Assembly (NCBI GenBank): GCA_023853785.1
Contig: JAJIRX010000668.1
Coordinates: 62,001 to 126,000, forward strand
From: Psilocybe azurescens
Lineage: Eukaryota; Basidiomycota; Agaricomycetes; Agaricales; Agrocybaceae
Length of the DNA: 64,000 bases
Reading direction: 5' to 3'
The notes below the pieces were generated by a model. It did no database searches and had not been told where the DNA came from. It was given only the letters and a program-made list of their open reading frames with translations. The translations under genes were made by a program, and so were the position numbers. Shown in pieces: positions 19,884 to 31,932 of this stretch (positions are counted from its first letter, which is position 1; each line of letters opens with the position of its first letter).

Positions 19884-20629
19884 TCAAAAAAGAGTGTGGT
19901 ACAGGTCCATATGTGCTCTAGAAACGAACCGAAAACGAAACATAGTTATAAGAGCGAGAGATCATTCAGATTTAACATTGCTCACCTGTGCCCTTTTGTA
20001 GTCTCGCTTTGCACAATGGGCCTAAGCCACGCTGGAGCCCATCCTTCAACTCGCTCCGTTACTTTTGTCTTCGAGGGGTTACTCCCATCGCGAGTGAATA
20101 TTCGCAGTTTCCATACCATGATACCCGCATTTCCGATGCTCTCATATAGAGCATAAAGAGTGAGATTTTCCTCGGGTGACGGTGCTTCAGACTCCTGAGA
20201 TTCGGTTGGCTTAGACAAGGAAGAGAGGGCAGCATCATCCCAAGACATAGTGCCTTTGAGCATGACCTTGGAGTTGAATAACCCGAATAAAAGGGGGATG
20301 GTCTCCACCATTGTGAAGTGCTGGCGCGTTACTATGTTGGCATCTTTCCCTTTCCCTTTTGCTTCACCGTCGCCAGCATTGGCGGTACGCACGGCGATGT
20401 CAACAAGCAGCTTTCCGTCCGGATATTCAGGTATTGGGAGTTCGATTTCGTCTTTGTCCAGGAGCTCGACTGCCGTACAGCCTTTGAAAAGACGACAGAC
20501 GCGTTCATGACCCTCAGAAGTGCCCAAGGTGGTATACGCATCCTTCAAGGAGGCTGGTAATAGAACTGAATATTCAGAGAAAAAGTTGGGTGCTGGGTTG
20601 AGCTTGAACGGTAAGGAAGGATATGCCAT
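19884..20629 (-). CDS. SRPBCC/START-like small protein (basidiomycete-type)
   Basis: Two exons, 20629-19986 and 19917-19884, give 225 residues. The splice (AG|GTGAGC ... TCTAG|A) joins TTKGHR to AHMDLYHTLF and a stop, a more natural C-terminus than the unspliced stop. The protein begins MAYPSLPFKLNPAPNFFSEY, then SVLLPASLKDAYTTLGTSEG, HFTMVETIPLLFGLFNSKV, LYALYESIGNAGIMVWKLR and VTERVEGWAPAWLRPIVQ. The pattern suggests a ligand-binding helix-grip fold, but this is a weak inference. There is no signal peptide. Function unknown. Confidence 0.72.
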
Positions 20630-20639
20630 GGTGGTGGTT

Positions 20640-22638
20640 AGACCTTGGGGATAGGTAAGCAGAGCATTTCGTTGTCATGGATGATGGAAGTCGTTGTTTC
20701 TCGTGTGACTCTGACAGCGCAGTCACTTCCACCCTACCCTCTGCTCTTGACTCAAGTCACCTCAAGCACCCTTGCTAACTCATCGTTTTGCTCGTTTGGT
20801 CGGAGCTTCGCCGCGACGATTATGTCCAGGACCTGCTCAGGCTGTCACGGTTGGGCAAGAAGGACTTCAGCTCTCTTCCTTATTATCGACTGCCTTTGAT
20901 CTCACAAAGCAAAGTTGCCAGTGCAGACCTTTAATAAGAATGTCGATAATTATCCTCTGATCGAATGCAGCTTTACCTTTACAGAACGCACGAATATTCG
21001 TAACCTCCTTTCACCCAATGATGATAGCGGAAAGATAGCGGAAAGTGACCAGAATCGAGATATCTTAAGGGTTACACAGATTCATCCAACTCCATGAGAT
21101 CCCGATGCTAAACAATCACCATTCAAATGGCTATTCAAAATAACGCTCATGGGAATCTCTCTGCAAAACTTGTTATATTCTTGCAACCTGGAGACTGGAA
21201 ATCAAACATAAGCACGCCTTTATTCCTTTTGGCTGTACATTTCTCCATACATTCTTTTCAGTCTGAATCTCCCTGAATGCTGATGCAAATTTCTTAGTTC
21301 AATGGCATCATTTGCCCGCTTAGAGACCCCAGCATTCTTAAGCTGGTCATCTCGTTCGAGGACTCCTTCAATCGCATGAACAATGTTTGCGGTGCACGAT
21401 CAAATCCCAAGTTGTCGTCGCTATCATTCTTACCTCGTTGGCAGTCGCTTGCCACATCTTAAAGTTTGAATGCGTCTACTCTATAGCTCTCTAGGCTCTA
21501 GCTTGAAATTTCTTTTGCATAGATGCCCTCCATCTTTCTCTTTCTTGACTGCTATCCAGGGTCTTGTTCCTGATATTTCGGTTCGACGCGTCTGTTTGTG
21601 CATGGATTGGGAAATGTGAGATCTGTGCTTGAGGAGGATACACCTCTGAGAGCGCGTCAGGCGTGTAGCTTTTCCATGAGCTGTGTGTGAAATGCTGGAT
21701 GATGGGTGGCGGATGCGGAGGATGGGATGCATGTGGATACGTTTGCGGAGGTCCTGCTTCTACTTCTGCCTCTGCCTCTACTCAGCGACTGGTACCATCA
21801 AATCTGAAAGTAGACGTGGAACATTGATTTGGAGTGTCTGGTAAATGTTAAGAATTTTGATGTGTCAGGCTCATGGTCTTTCTTTGCGATGGAAGAGCCT
21901 ATAATGTAAGCAACTTGGTGAAATATGATATTCCTGTTTTTACTCTCAATAACTTACCCTGATGCTTTTGAAGTTCGACATTGATCTATGCCTCGCTCAG
22001 ATGAAAGAAGACACGGAAGAAGCCCTAACGAGCAGTGTGGACTTAGGAAGCCGTGGGTTTGGGTGCAAAAAATATAATGATTCCTTGTCTCCAAATCTCT
22101 TTCACCTGGGGCCATCCGAATTCAAACCGGATGGAGGCCCAAGCTCAGGTAGGAACAGGTGAGTAGTAAGCTACAAAGACAGTACCTAGCCGAAAAGAGG
22201 AAAAGCAAGAACAAAACAAAAAGAGAAGTGGGAGAGTAGTAAGGGCGGGAAAGAAAAAAAGAGCTCAAGGCGAAGCCTAAGAGCTATATAAGAAGCGAGA
22301 GAAAGAAGGTAGACTAAAAACTAACCTATCGAGCTATGTGAGAAGTGAGAGCGAACACGAAGAGTACAAACGGAAAGGCCGTGGACTATATGCGAAATGA
22401 AAGACAAAGAGATCTATGTACGACTCCGACACGTCGGATATCTAATCTAATCAGCGCGTCTAAGGGTTCTTTTCTATCATGGACCCTGATCAAACTAGTT
22501 TGATCACTTTATATTTTCTGAAGGATTCGACAATGAACATATTTGAATCCGTAATATCTTCAATACCATTTATTATGCTAAAGTGAACTGAGATTCTATG
22601 GAGAGATTGAAAGTATTTGCTTCTAAATCGAATGTTGA
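20640..22638. other. Long intergenic region; no recognised gene
   Basis: Two kilobases without a supportable gene. A minus-strand frame at 21732-21481 has no motif. 22160-22480 is strongly purine-rich on the plus strand. Around 22095-22135 there is a short inverted repeat (CATCCGAATTCAAACCGGATG). No tRNA-like sequence was noticed. Confidence 0.5.
22488..22505. repeat. Perfect 18-bp palindrome
   Basis: GATCAAACTAGTTTGATC reads the same on both strands. It lies in a non-coding region near the MITE at 22639 and might be a protein-binding site or chance. Confidence 0.6.
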
Positions 22639-22900
22639 CATCAGTAAATCTGGGAAATTCTCATTTAGCATTATTGTTTGGACCTAGCAAGAAATAGCAA
22701 TATATAGCAATTCAAATGTTTATGAGATTGTTACAATATTATGACCTCATAATATATTTGCTTGTATTGTCTTATAATAGCTTAACAATTTTAATCTCTG
22801 AGGTTTATAATATTACAATGATCTTGTATTGCAATATATTGCTATTTCTTGCTAGGTCCAAATAATAATGCTAAATGAGAATTTCCCAGATTTGCTGATG
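22639..22900. mobile_element. MITE-like element with ~65-bp terminal inverted repeats
   Basis: The left arm (22639-22710) and right arm (22830-22900) are inverted copies. Both begin CATCAG(T/C)AAATCTGGGAAA and continue through TTCTCATTTAGCATTATT, TTTGGACCTAGCAAGAAATA and GCAATATAT. The ~120 bp between the arms is very A+T-rich and non-coding. At 262 bp it has the size and form of a miniature inverted-repeat element. No clear target-site duplication is visible. Confidence 0.88.
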
Positions 22901-23549
22901 CCGAACGTTGGTCGCATCGACTTCGTCGTCGTCAATAACGGTCGATAACGGACTGGCCGCGGCAACCAAACGCGGCAACTTTGGATGAGGTGAGATGAGA
23001 AACCGGTAGATCGCCAGATTAGTAAGCAGATGTCGTGGTTTTCCGTTGCTCATCGTGGCAACCTCGCGGCTCAGCCGACAACACGATGTACGGTCGTCCT
23101 GCCTCGTGTTCACGGCTGCACAAACTACGCCACCACATCCAGTAATATAACCCCATAATGGCGACAAGTGTCGGGTTGATTATTTCACAAAGCGTCACTC
23201 TACTCTGGGAGAACACAGCAATAACGGTGTTCAACTAGGAATATTATTTCAGTCGTGTCGTTCAGGGGTTGCTGATGAAGGGCTTAGATATTTATTGCTT
23301 CGAAATACTTTGATAAAAACGTGCGTACTCATTCCATTCTTTGGATCTTTTTCTCCTTATTTATACCTATATGTTCTCACCGGGGCCGTAGTTCACGACT
23401 TGCAGTACCTCTTTATGGAATTTAAAAGATCTGTTTTCGCTTCGCGATTACGATTGCCCGTATCTTTTAATCATTCACAGCCACCAAGTTTCATCGAAAT
23501 AGTATTCGAACATACCAAGATCCTCTCCCTCGCCTCGGCTCTCATCGTA
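22901..23549. other. Intergenic upstream of the F-box array
   Basis: A minus-strand frame (23167-22871) runs into the MITE and has no recognised motif. The remainder is likely the promoter and 5' leader of the first F-box gene. Confidence 0.45.
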
Positions 23550-25113
23550 ATGGTGGACGTTCCTCTCGAAATCTGGTTGCGCATAGCCAGCTTCATCCCA
23601 GACAATGACCTCTACAATCTTAGAGGAGTTAGCCACATGTTCTTTACGCTGGCAATGGATGCACAATGGTCGAGGACGAGGATATCATCAGATATTACAT
23701 GGTACAAGACTTTGGAGCGTTTATCGTGAGGCTTTATCTCTTCTGTTAGTGTCTCCTCTGATATACAATTATCAGAGATCCATATGTCGCAAGAAAAGTG
23801 ACGAATTTGTCTATTTATTTGACCCTTGACAAGTCGACGGTCGACGACAACTCTCAACTGTACAAACTTCTCCGTTCTCGGTTCCGAAGCTCACACCAGA
23901 CGCTCGCTAATTTCTTTCGCATTAAACCAGTCGAACTTGACCGCAAGGAGACAATACGTCGATGCAAACTAAAGGATGTCATAGATGTGATCAGCGCGTC
24001 CAATGGCAACTTTCCAAACGTTCGTGAACTTTCCGTCGATGGATGTCTATTTTTCTCTCAAGGACCTACACCACTGCCGATCTTGTCCCCGTCTTTTTGG
24101 TTGCCATTTTCAAACAATCTAGGATCTCTCTCCCTAGGAGGAACAATGGAAGAATTTCGATTTATGCTGGAATCTGGACATACTTTCAGTTCTCTCAAGC
24201 AATTGCAGCTGCGTTTTGAGCAAAGTTATGATGGCGAAGGAGACTCTTCAGTGCTGATAGACATCATTGCGCCATTTATCAACAGAATGAACAGGCATTT
24301 GGAAGATCTAATGGTTTGGTCACGAAGCGACCTCGACATATCAGATTTTTTTATCTCTTTGTCTTCTTTCTCTGCCCTTCGAAGGTTCAAAGTGAAGATG
24401 TTTTATACTCGGTCACTCCGCAACTCAGCAGGCCTAGAGTCAATTATTCTCAACGCCTCTCCGCATCTGGAAAAACTCTCTATTAGGCATTCTTCGCGTT
24501 CTTTGGGCCTGGGGTTGGAGTCGTTGGACACACTCTGGGACATGCCATTCAGCCGGTGGCTCCTGGAGCTCATCTCAAACAAGGAAAAATTTCCCCGTAT
24601 ACAAATCCTCGACATCTATGCGCTGTATAAGCCTGCTGGCATCCACGTTTTTCTGGACTTCATTCACAAGGCATCCGACAAGCTCACCGAAATCATTGTT
24701 CGCGATAGGTATCTCTCTCCGAACGAAGCTATGTTGGTCATTAGTGCTGCTTCGCATTGCAGCAGTTTGACCTACCTACGACTGACGGTTCGGACATTGG
24801 ATATCGCCTTGATAGACTGTCTCGCGGATAAAGTCCCGGGAGTGCGGCGGATATACCTTGCCATCGGAGAACCAAATCCGCATGGGTCTGATGTTCTAGA
24901 AGTGAGCAAGCTGGTCAGAGATGTCGATGAGGTCACTTATATTCGTTTTTTTAGCAGTTACAGGGACAATGTTACGAGCATTGGAAACTTCAAGACATCT
25001 CGATCTGGCACCTGGAAGGTCATCAACGGATGGTCGATACCTTGCTTGCCCTTGCTAGAAGCGTCCCTTCTCTGCGGAGCTTTTTCGGCAACGGTCATAT
25101 GAATCTTGGTTAA
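23550..25113 (+). CDS. F-box protein with leucine-rich-like C-terminus, array copy 1
   Basis: Predicted substrate adaptor of an SCF-type ubiquitin ligase; the target is unknown. Exons are 23550-23725, 23776-24901 and 24955-25113, all in phase, giving 486 residues. An F-box opens the protein (MVDVPLEIWLRIASFIP, NDLYNLRGVSHMFFTLAMD, residues 1-40). The rest is a repeat-like array of Leu-rich strands such as LGSLSLGGTMEEF, LKQLQLRFEQ, LEKLSIRHSS, IQILDIYALY and LTYLRLTVRTLD. The last exon ends LLALARSVPSLRSFFGNGHM. It is the only member of the trio with an uninterrupted frame as given. Confidence 0.88.
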
Positions 25114-25976
25114 TCATTGACTGGGGTAACCCACTTCAAGCTTCAATCAATCGTCTCTAGTGTTGAAGCGATCAAACCTTTTCATGCTTGTGAGTGCACT
25201 GATCAACTACGAAGGCTTTGATTTTGTTTACTCAAGGATGTCCCTTTCTCTTCAGTGACATATTTCTGCGTATCAGAGACGCGACCTTCATTCAACTGGG
25301 TTGGCCCGGGCGTATTTTGTTTCCACTGCTCCATTTACTCTATCCACATGTACTTACATGCTAAGCGCGACCTTTCCAACATCATCCGCCTTCTATTGGA
25401 GAGTCTGTCTGCGTCTACATTCCACAAGCCCTATTTTGCTTTAGTTTTCTCGTTTTGAGATTCACGCTGCAGACGCGTCAAGTTCTCAAAATTTGCAGCT
25501 GTTTCCTTCATGGTATCCTAATTTGGGGATAAAGATTCGGTTCACGACCACCTTGTTGTGTCTGGCTCTGAAGCATCGCAAGCCGCCTCTTCACTGACAA
25601 CGCGATCCAAACTCGTTTCGCTCGTTTCCCTAAATCATCAAGATGCGAACACTCCATTGCGACTCCTTGGAGTAACCTATAAAGGTGCTCTCGTTTGCAG
25701 GCCTTTCGGGCTCGTTATATGTCCTTTATTTAGCCCATGAGTTCATCTAAGACCTTGTATTCGCCTATTGCGCCACAATGGGCACGTCGGAGAGGATGAA
25801 GGCTTGGAGGTTGTTGGAAGACCGCTCTATCGGGACTCGGATCGTGCAACTTGCGCTGTCAATGGAATCAGTGTTTGTCATCAGTGTAGAGCACAGCCCC
25901 TCACTGATTCACGACTGACCTTGCCTATATATAATGGCCTTGTTTCTCTGGACTTGACTCCTCAACTTCACCAACT
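25114..25976. other. Intergenic between F-box copies 1 and 2
   Basis: About 860 bp with short frames only and no recognised motif. It presumably holds the copy 1 3' end and the copy 2 promoter. Confidence 0.45.
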
Positions 25977-27567
25977 ATGACAGAGTTACCTCCTGATATC
26001 TGGTACCATATAGCATCGTTCATACCTCCGCAAGAGCTGGTAAAACTGGCAGGCGTCAATCGCGTACTTTTTGAGTTGGCATTGGGTCAACAATGGAATT
26101 CGATAAAATTCTCCACGGGGGCCATAAGGCTCAAGGAATTGGAGCGGCTTTCGTGAGCATTAATGTCGTAACATACCCACTGAATTCACAATGGCACGTT
26201 TAATATAGAGATCCCTTTATAGCCAAAAGAGTTCACGACATGACCCTCGTCCTATACCTCCGAGCCGATATTGAACAGTCACGATCAAAGGGAATAAGAA
26301 TTCTTCAGCGACAAATTAACCTACCATTACTACCATCTCCACTCACGCTTTTTCGTAGAGAGCCCAAGAGGAGCCAAAACCAGAGGCTTGACCTGTCGCA
26401 GTCTGCTTACTTTGGAGAGGCCATCGGGAGTGTCATTGCATTTGCACCAAAGCTTGTCAATATCCGCGAACTCACCATCCGATGTACTTGGAATTTGGTA
26501 CCACATCTATCACACAATGTGATACGCCCTCTTTGGCACCATTTTCGTCAGCTGTTGGTATCAATTTGCGTTGCCTTATCTTGGATGGCAGTCTAGATGA
26601 ACTGAGAATTTTGCTCGAAGAACGGCCGACATTCAGTTCTTTAAAAGAACTACATCTTGTCTTTAAGGAAACTTCCCACGCAAGCGAGTACAATGACGCC
26701 GGTCAATCGGTTCTTGTCGACATTGTTGCACCTTTTATACACCGCTTAGGCGCGCACCTGGAAACGCTGTCAATCAAATCTTACTGTGAAAGAGAGGCTC
26801 AGGAGCTCGAGGACTTTTTTCTTGCAATATCCCCACTGCACTCACTTGCACGCCTCGACATTCATGCGGCCTTCATCAAACCATCTCGGTATCCCCGAAG
26901 TCTTATGTCATTATTTACCGACAATCTGCAGCATCTGTCGCTTCCTCTCATTCCTTTCAAGTTGCATCTCGAGCCCGCTACTCAAGAGCCTCTTAGTGAC
27001 TGGCTTTTGTCATGTATATCAAACGAGAACTTGTTTATTCAACTACGATCTCTCGATATTTATCCTACAAAAACCTCGAAAGGCCTAGACATTCTTCTAG
27101 CCTACATCCATAGAAGTGCAAAGCATCTCTCTCGACTTACAGTCCGTTCTCGGTCGTTGCAGCCAGACGAGGTTCCGAGATTTGTGCATGCTCTAGCTCA
27201 GTGTCACTGTCTGACGGATCTGTCTTTCAATATCCACCGATTGGACACAGCAGTATTTGATCAACTATCCCGTGAACTCCCGTATCTCTACCAGCTTTGT
27301 ATCTCTGTCAAAGAGAGACTGGATATCAAGGATAGTACCGAGCTAGCTGCAAGTTGATTCCACTGATTATCACCTTTTCTTACTGATCGGTTATGTAAAT
27401 AGTCTTCGTTCTTCGAGGATCTGAAGAAGAGACACTACGCCGACTGGAGTGTTAAAGATATCTGGATCAAGAATATGGACGAAAATGTTCACCGAGACGT
27501 GATGCTTGTCATTGCTCGTAGCCTCCCTTCTGTACGGAGCCTATTCGGTGTTCCAGTTTTGGCCTAG
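25977..27567 (+). CDS. F-box protein, array copy 2 (one-base frame break; GC-AG intron)
   Basis: Paralog of copy 1. Exons are 25977-26152, 26209-27348 and 27403-27567. F-box: MTELPPDIWYHIASFIPPQE. Body: LVNIRELTIRCTWNL, then LRCLILDGSLDELRILLEE, LKELHLVFKE, VLVDIVAPFIHRLGAHLETL, LRSLDIYPTK. Last exon: FFEDLKKRHYADWSVKDIW to RSLPSVRSLFGVPVLA. The frame shifts near 26535, in a GG run within a segment aligned to FWLPFS of copy 1; one extra G gives RPLWAPFSSAVG and makes all exon lengths phase-consistent. The last intron starts GCAAGT rather than GT, which is the only donor that keeps the frame. Confidence 0.8.
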
Positions 27568-27858
27568 AGTTGAACAGCACGTTCGACGCTGTATTTAGAA
27601 TCCCTCGGAGTCCTTTTGCTGCCACCTGTACCTATCCTATATCCATCATGACAAGTCGACTTCCTATCTTCCTATCTATTTATAGCTATCGTAGCTCATG
27701 GTTTCTCCGAATTAGCAGTCTACGATACATGGCAATCATATTACTTGTGACAACTTCCTGACACACAGGCCGTGCACAGACCGCTATTAGACCAGAATAA
27801 ATTGCAAGTCTTTCGCACAAATGGCTCCTTCTTCGGTACCCTTCTTCCAATCCTTGCA

Positions 27859-29518
27859 ATGGCCAATATGCCTCCAGATATATGGCTCTACGTCGCGGAC
27901 TTCATCCCGGATAAGGTCATCTATCAACTACGATGCGTCAACCCTGTCTTTCTGGAGCTAGCGATGAACATCAGGTGGAGAGAGGTTACAATTTGGACCA
28001 GGCAGCCAAGCGAAGCAAAGAGAATCTTGGATCGACTTTCGTGCGGCTTAATTCATCCTGTTTTACCGATTTTGAGCCTAAATTTCTGATCCCAAGAGAT
28101 CCATTTATTGCCAAGAGGGTACGGGCGCTTACCATTCATCTGACGAGCCCCGACTCTTCAGAGAACGGTCTGATTCTCGCTCCTTCCACTCAGCACAACC
28201 TCAAATACACAAAACATGTACGTAACTAATCAACCTTCCAAATCGGTCTTTGTGGGATAACAATTGACATCTACAATCCCTTTTAGGAAATATCCAAGAA
28301 ACAAACCACTTTATACACGAAATCCGGTCTTCGTTCCTCAGATACCTCAGGGTCCATACTGAACTCTATTCTTCACACATGTTCAGGCTTGACAAATCTG
28401 CGGAAGTTTACCCTCGACTTTTCGAATGTCTCTCCGGCGTCATGTTCTCAAGTGGGAGTCGGACTTTTTACCGCTCGTTGTGGCCACTGTTTCGCAAGAA
28501 ACTACGACAACTCTTTCTCAAAGGAACTGTGCAAAGCTATTACGCAGTCCTTGGAAGCAGACCCGCTTTTCCATATCTGAAAGAGCTAGGAGTAGATCTC
28601 ATAACCAACCCAAAATGTGTCGAAGCCGAATATACCAAGGGCGCCTCGCTGATGGACACTCTTTTGCCTTTTCTCAACAGAGTCAATTCGCGCCTTGAGG
28701 TGCTGAGACTTCGATCTCAGCCATGCCACTCCAAGCCTATAGATCTCTCTCAGCTCTTCGTCCAGATGCCATCATTTCCTTCCCTCCGGACTCTTGACAT
28801 TCGCATGCCATTCAACCAGAGTCTTCACGATCCTTCAGGTCTCAAAGACCTTCTTCACAGAAACTCACAGACTCTTGAAGACCTTTGCCTTCGACTCAAT
28901 CCTGCTGGATTCTCTCTTCCGTGGGCCCTGGAGGACCAACTTGTTCCATGGCTATCGGATTGTCTCACAGATCCTCAAGCTTTGTCGTGTATCCGGGTAT
29001 TAGATATCTATCCGACAGGGGGAAATTGTGACATAGTACTCGGATATATTAAACGGGCATCTAAATCTCTTAGGGAGATCATTATTCGCGATCGGTATTT
29101 TGAACCGGATGAAGTCGAGCTAATCATAGATGCTGCTTCGCACTGCCCTGATCTGATATCGCTGCACCTAATTATCTGGGAGCTGAATATCAATCTCACC
29201 GATCAGCTATTCATGAAGCTTCCTAGATTAGCAAGCTTGCGGCTTTCAACCGTCGATTCATTTATCGATGGATATCCTGTAAGTCCAACTAATAGTTATT
29301 GCGAATAAATGATTGATCTACACCCTAATTTCCATAAATAGCGAGTCTTCGTGGAGAGTTTGAAGCGGAGATACTATGTTGGGTGGAAATTAGAAGATAT
29401 TTCCATTTGCTACGGGGAACGAGAGGTAGACTCGCGTACCATGCGTGCGCTCGCGGGGAGTATCCCGTCAGTCAGAAGTTTTTTTGGAAGAGGGCATATG
29501 CGAGCGGAATACGAGTAA
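27859..29518 (+). CDS. F-box protein, array copy 3 (one-base frame break)
   Basis: Paralog of copies 1 and 2. Exons are 27859-28040, 28097-28217, 28287-29278 and 29342-29518; it has one intron more than the others. F-box: MANMPPDIWLYVADFIPDK. Body: LTNLRKFTLDFSNV, SLWPLFRKKLRQLFLKG, LEVLRLRSQP, LRTLDIRMPF, LEDLCLRLNP. C-terminus: WKLEDISICYGEREV to IPSVRSFFGRGHM. The frame changes within the TTTTT run at 28465-28469; one more T makes exon 3 a multiple of three and joins the two halves. Regarded as intact apart from that run. Confidence 0.8.
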
Positions 29519-30510
29519 CTGTATCTACTACTATGTATTCTGTGATATTTTCTTGGTATGAGAAGTCTTTTTTCAACATCTATTCACTATGGGCTCTGGT
29601 CAGCGTTTCCTTGAGCGCTTAAACCCACATCCCCTTCAACAACAAAATTTTGCCCAATTCCACAGAAAGACTGATTCTTTCGCTTACATTGCGCTCTATT
29701 GGCCCCTGCATCGGGTGCACATTGTTGTATCTACTTTTCGCAAAATCTGCATCAACATTGAATTTCGGCGATTCCCAGGCACATTTTGCCATATCACCGA
29801 AATCAACCCTCAATCCATTATTAATCGATGGTTGCCGATTAAAACATTGTATTCCGCGTTCGTGGATAAAAACTAAGTTGGACAAAGTACAACCCATAGA
29901 AAATCTAGGCGATACTAGTAACTACTTCTATTCGGACTCAGCTTACCGGTACAATCAAGGTACAATGAAAACGGTGACCAGTAAATTTAAACAATAGGCC
30001 TGTGTATCATTTTTCGACGATGCTTACTCTGCATTAAATGGATGTAATAGATGTTCCAGGTGATTCTGGATGGGATTCTTCCAGTTCTTCCCCCTGGCAT
30101 GACTCTACTTGCTGATCGTGATGGTAGGCATCAGTCACATGCAGAACTGACAAATAAGACTCGGGGATTGCCGAGCTCTGGGGTAAGTTTTGTTGCAAGC
30201 CGTGTCAACGTGTGCAAACGCAGCTTGTCAGTGAACCACCATCATCTCCTCGTCTACCAACTTCTTTCTCTTTACCAAGTCTTATCGTTTAGATTTCACA
30301 ATTTCGTCTTCCCACTCCCCCCCACTCCCATTCTCGCATACTCTTCTGTCAAGGCAGAGGATTCATGCTTCGACCGCCAATTGCTAAACCAAAGCATAAA
30401 AGATATCTTCCCAAATCTTCTAATCGTCTTGTGAGTATTCCTATAGCGTACCCTATTACATTGCAATTCTGAACGTCCATTATTAGCGTTAATAAAACTA
30501 TTCGCCCAGT
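29519..30510. other. Intergenic and eIF5 leader; no recognised gene
   Basis: About 1 kb. Overlapping frames on both strands at 29589-29997 show no motif. The final 200 bases are pyrimidine-rich and probably hold the eIF5 promoter and leader. Confidence 0.45.
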
Positions 30511-31932
30511 ATGGCCGTTGTGAACATTCGCCGCGATGTTGATGACAAGTTCTATCGCTATCGGTATGTTTTTTTTTTTTTTTAATTCTTTCCCCAGCGA
30601 TTTCTCATTTTGCAACAAATAGCATGCCCGTCCTCACTACCAAAATTGAAGGCAAAGGGAATGGTATCAAAACCGTCATTCCCAATATGTCCGACGTTGC
30701 CCGCGCCCTCAGTCGACCTCCGACGTATACTACCAAATTCTTCGGTTGCGAACTTGGTGCACAGACTACCTTCGACGAAAAAATGACCGCTACATTGTCA
30801 ATGGTGCTCATGATGCCAATCGCCTCCGAGAGCTCCTCGACGTCTTCATCGATAAATTTGTCCTCTGCAAATCTTGCAAGAACCCTGAAACCGAGCTTGT
30901 CATCCTCAAAGTCGGTCGTACGGAGGACATCATCCGTGATTGCAAAGCTTGTGGAGAGAGAACCGGGGTTGATATGCGCCACAAGTTAACTACGTTCATC
31001 GTCAAAAATCCTCCCGTCAAGATCAAGAAGGGCAAGGGCAAAAACACTAGTGGTGATGCCGCTGGGGGTGTCGGTGGAGCAGGTACTCCTGACCCAACCG
31101 GGGAAGGTGAACAACCCAATGATGGAAACGAGAGCGATGATTACTTGACGAAGAAGATCAAGGCTGAGGCAGCTGACTTGAACACCGACACCGCTTTGGG
31201 CAAGGAAGAGTGGTCTGCCGATACCTCTCCCGAAGCCGTGAAGCAACGTGTAAAAGCTCTTGAGGGCAGCATGGCTTCTGTCGCTCTTGCTGGTGGCGAC
31301 GAGGAAGGTAGCGATGACGATGCTAACAGCCCGTATGCCGTACTCGGTCGCTGGATTGAGGAAAACAATGACGACGATGCCAAGGCCCGCTCTATTGCTA
31401 TCTTCAAAAGGCGGAAGAATTGGGCATTGAGAAGAAACATAAATCTGTGACCATCGTCGTGCAGACCCTTTTCACTGCTAACATCGTAACAGAAATTGGG
31501 AAGTACGGAGCTTTGTTGACAAAGGTACATAACCTCACCTCAGGTACATCGAACGACCATTTGCTTATTTTTTCTTTCTCGACAGATGGTTACTTCGGAA
31601 AAGCACCAAAAAGCACTGCTTGGAGGAGTCGAACGCTTCGTCGGCTTTTTCTCATCCCGATCTTCTGGCTTCTGTGCCCAAGATCCTTATGGCTTTCTAT
31701 CAAATCGATCTTATCGATGAAGAGGTTGTTACGCAGTGGGGAACTCACGTCAGCAAGAAGTTTGTTGACAAGGACACTAGCAAGAAGGTCAGGAAGGCTA
31801 GTGAGCCGTTCTTGAAGGTACGAAAGATGTTTCTAGATATTCGTTACTCAGATGCTTATGTCAACTTTTACTCTTTTTTTTCAGTGGCTCCAGGAAGCCG
31901 ATGATGATGATGATGACGACGACGACGAGTAG
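30511..31932 (+). CDS. TIF5: Translation initiation factor eIF5 (Tif5), with three homopolymer frame breaks
   Basis: eIF5 is the GTPase-activating protein for eIF2 during start-codon selection. Exons are 30511-30563, 30623-31524, 31586-31817 and 31885-31932. The protein starts [20 protein letters not shown], with the N-terminal GAP domain including the conserved Arg, then a zinc finger ([13 protein letters not shown] and RDCKACGER). An acidic linker leads to the W2/MIF4G-like domain ([16 protein letters not shown]) and a C-terminal W followed by a D/E-rich tail. The frame breaks at A6 (30778-30783), A4 (about 31406) and T5 (31646-31650). Setting these runs to 7, 5 and 4 gives a continuous 411-residue protein. 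Since eIF5 is essential, sequencing error is the best explanation. Confidence 0.95.

Noticed and set aside
25977..29518. F-box copies 2 and 3 as pseudogenes
   Set aside because: Each has a single break in a homopolymer run; one base makes all exon phases consistent, and housekeeping genes nearby show the same kind of break.
14286..29518. HWAL and F-box arrays as a biosynthetic gene cluster
   Set aside because: No backbone enzyme, tailoring enzyme or transporter is present among them; they look like local family expansions.
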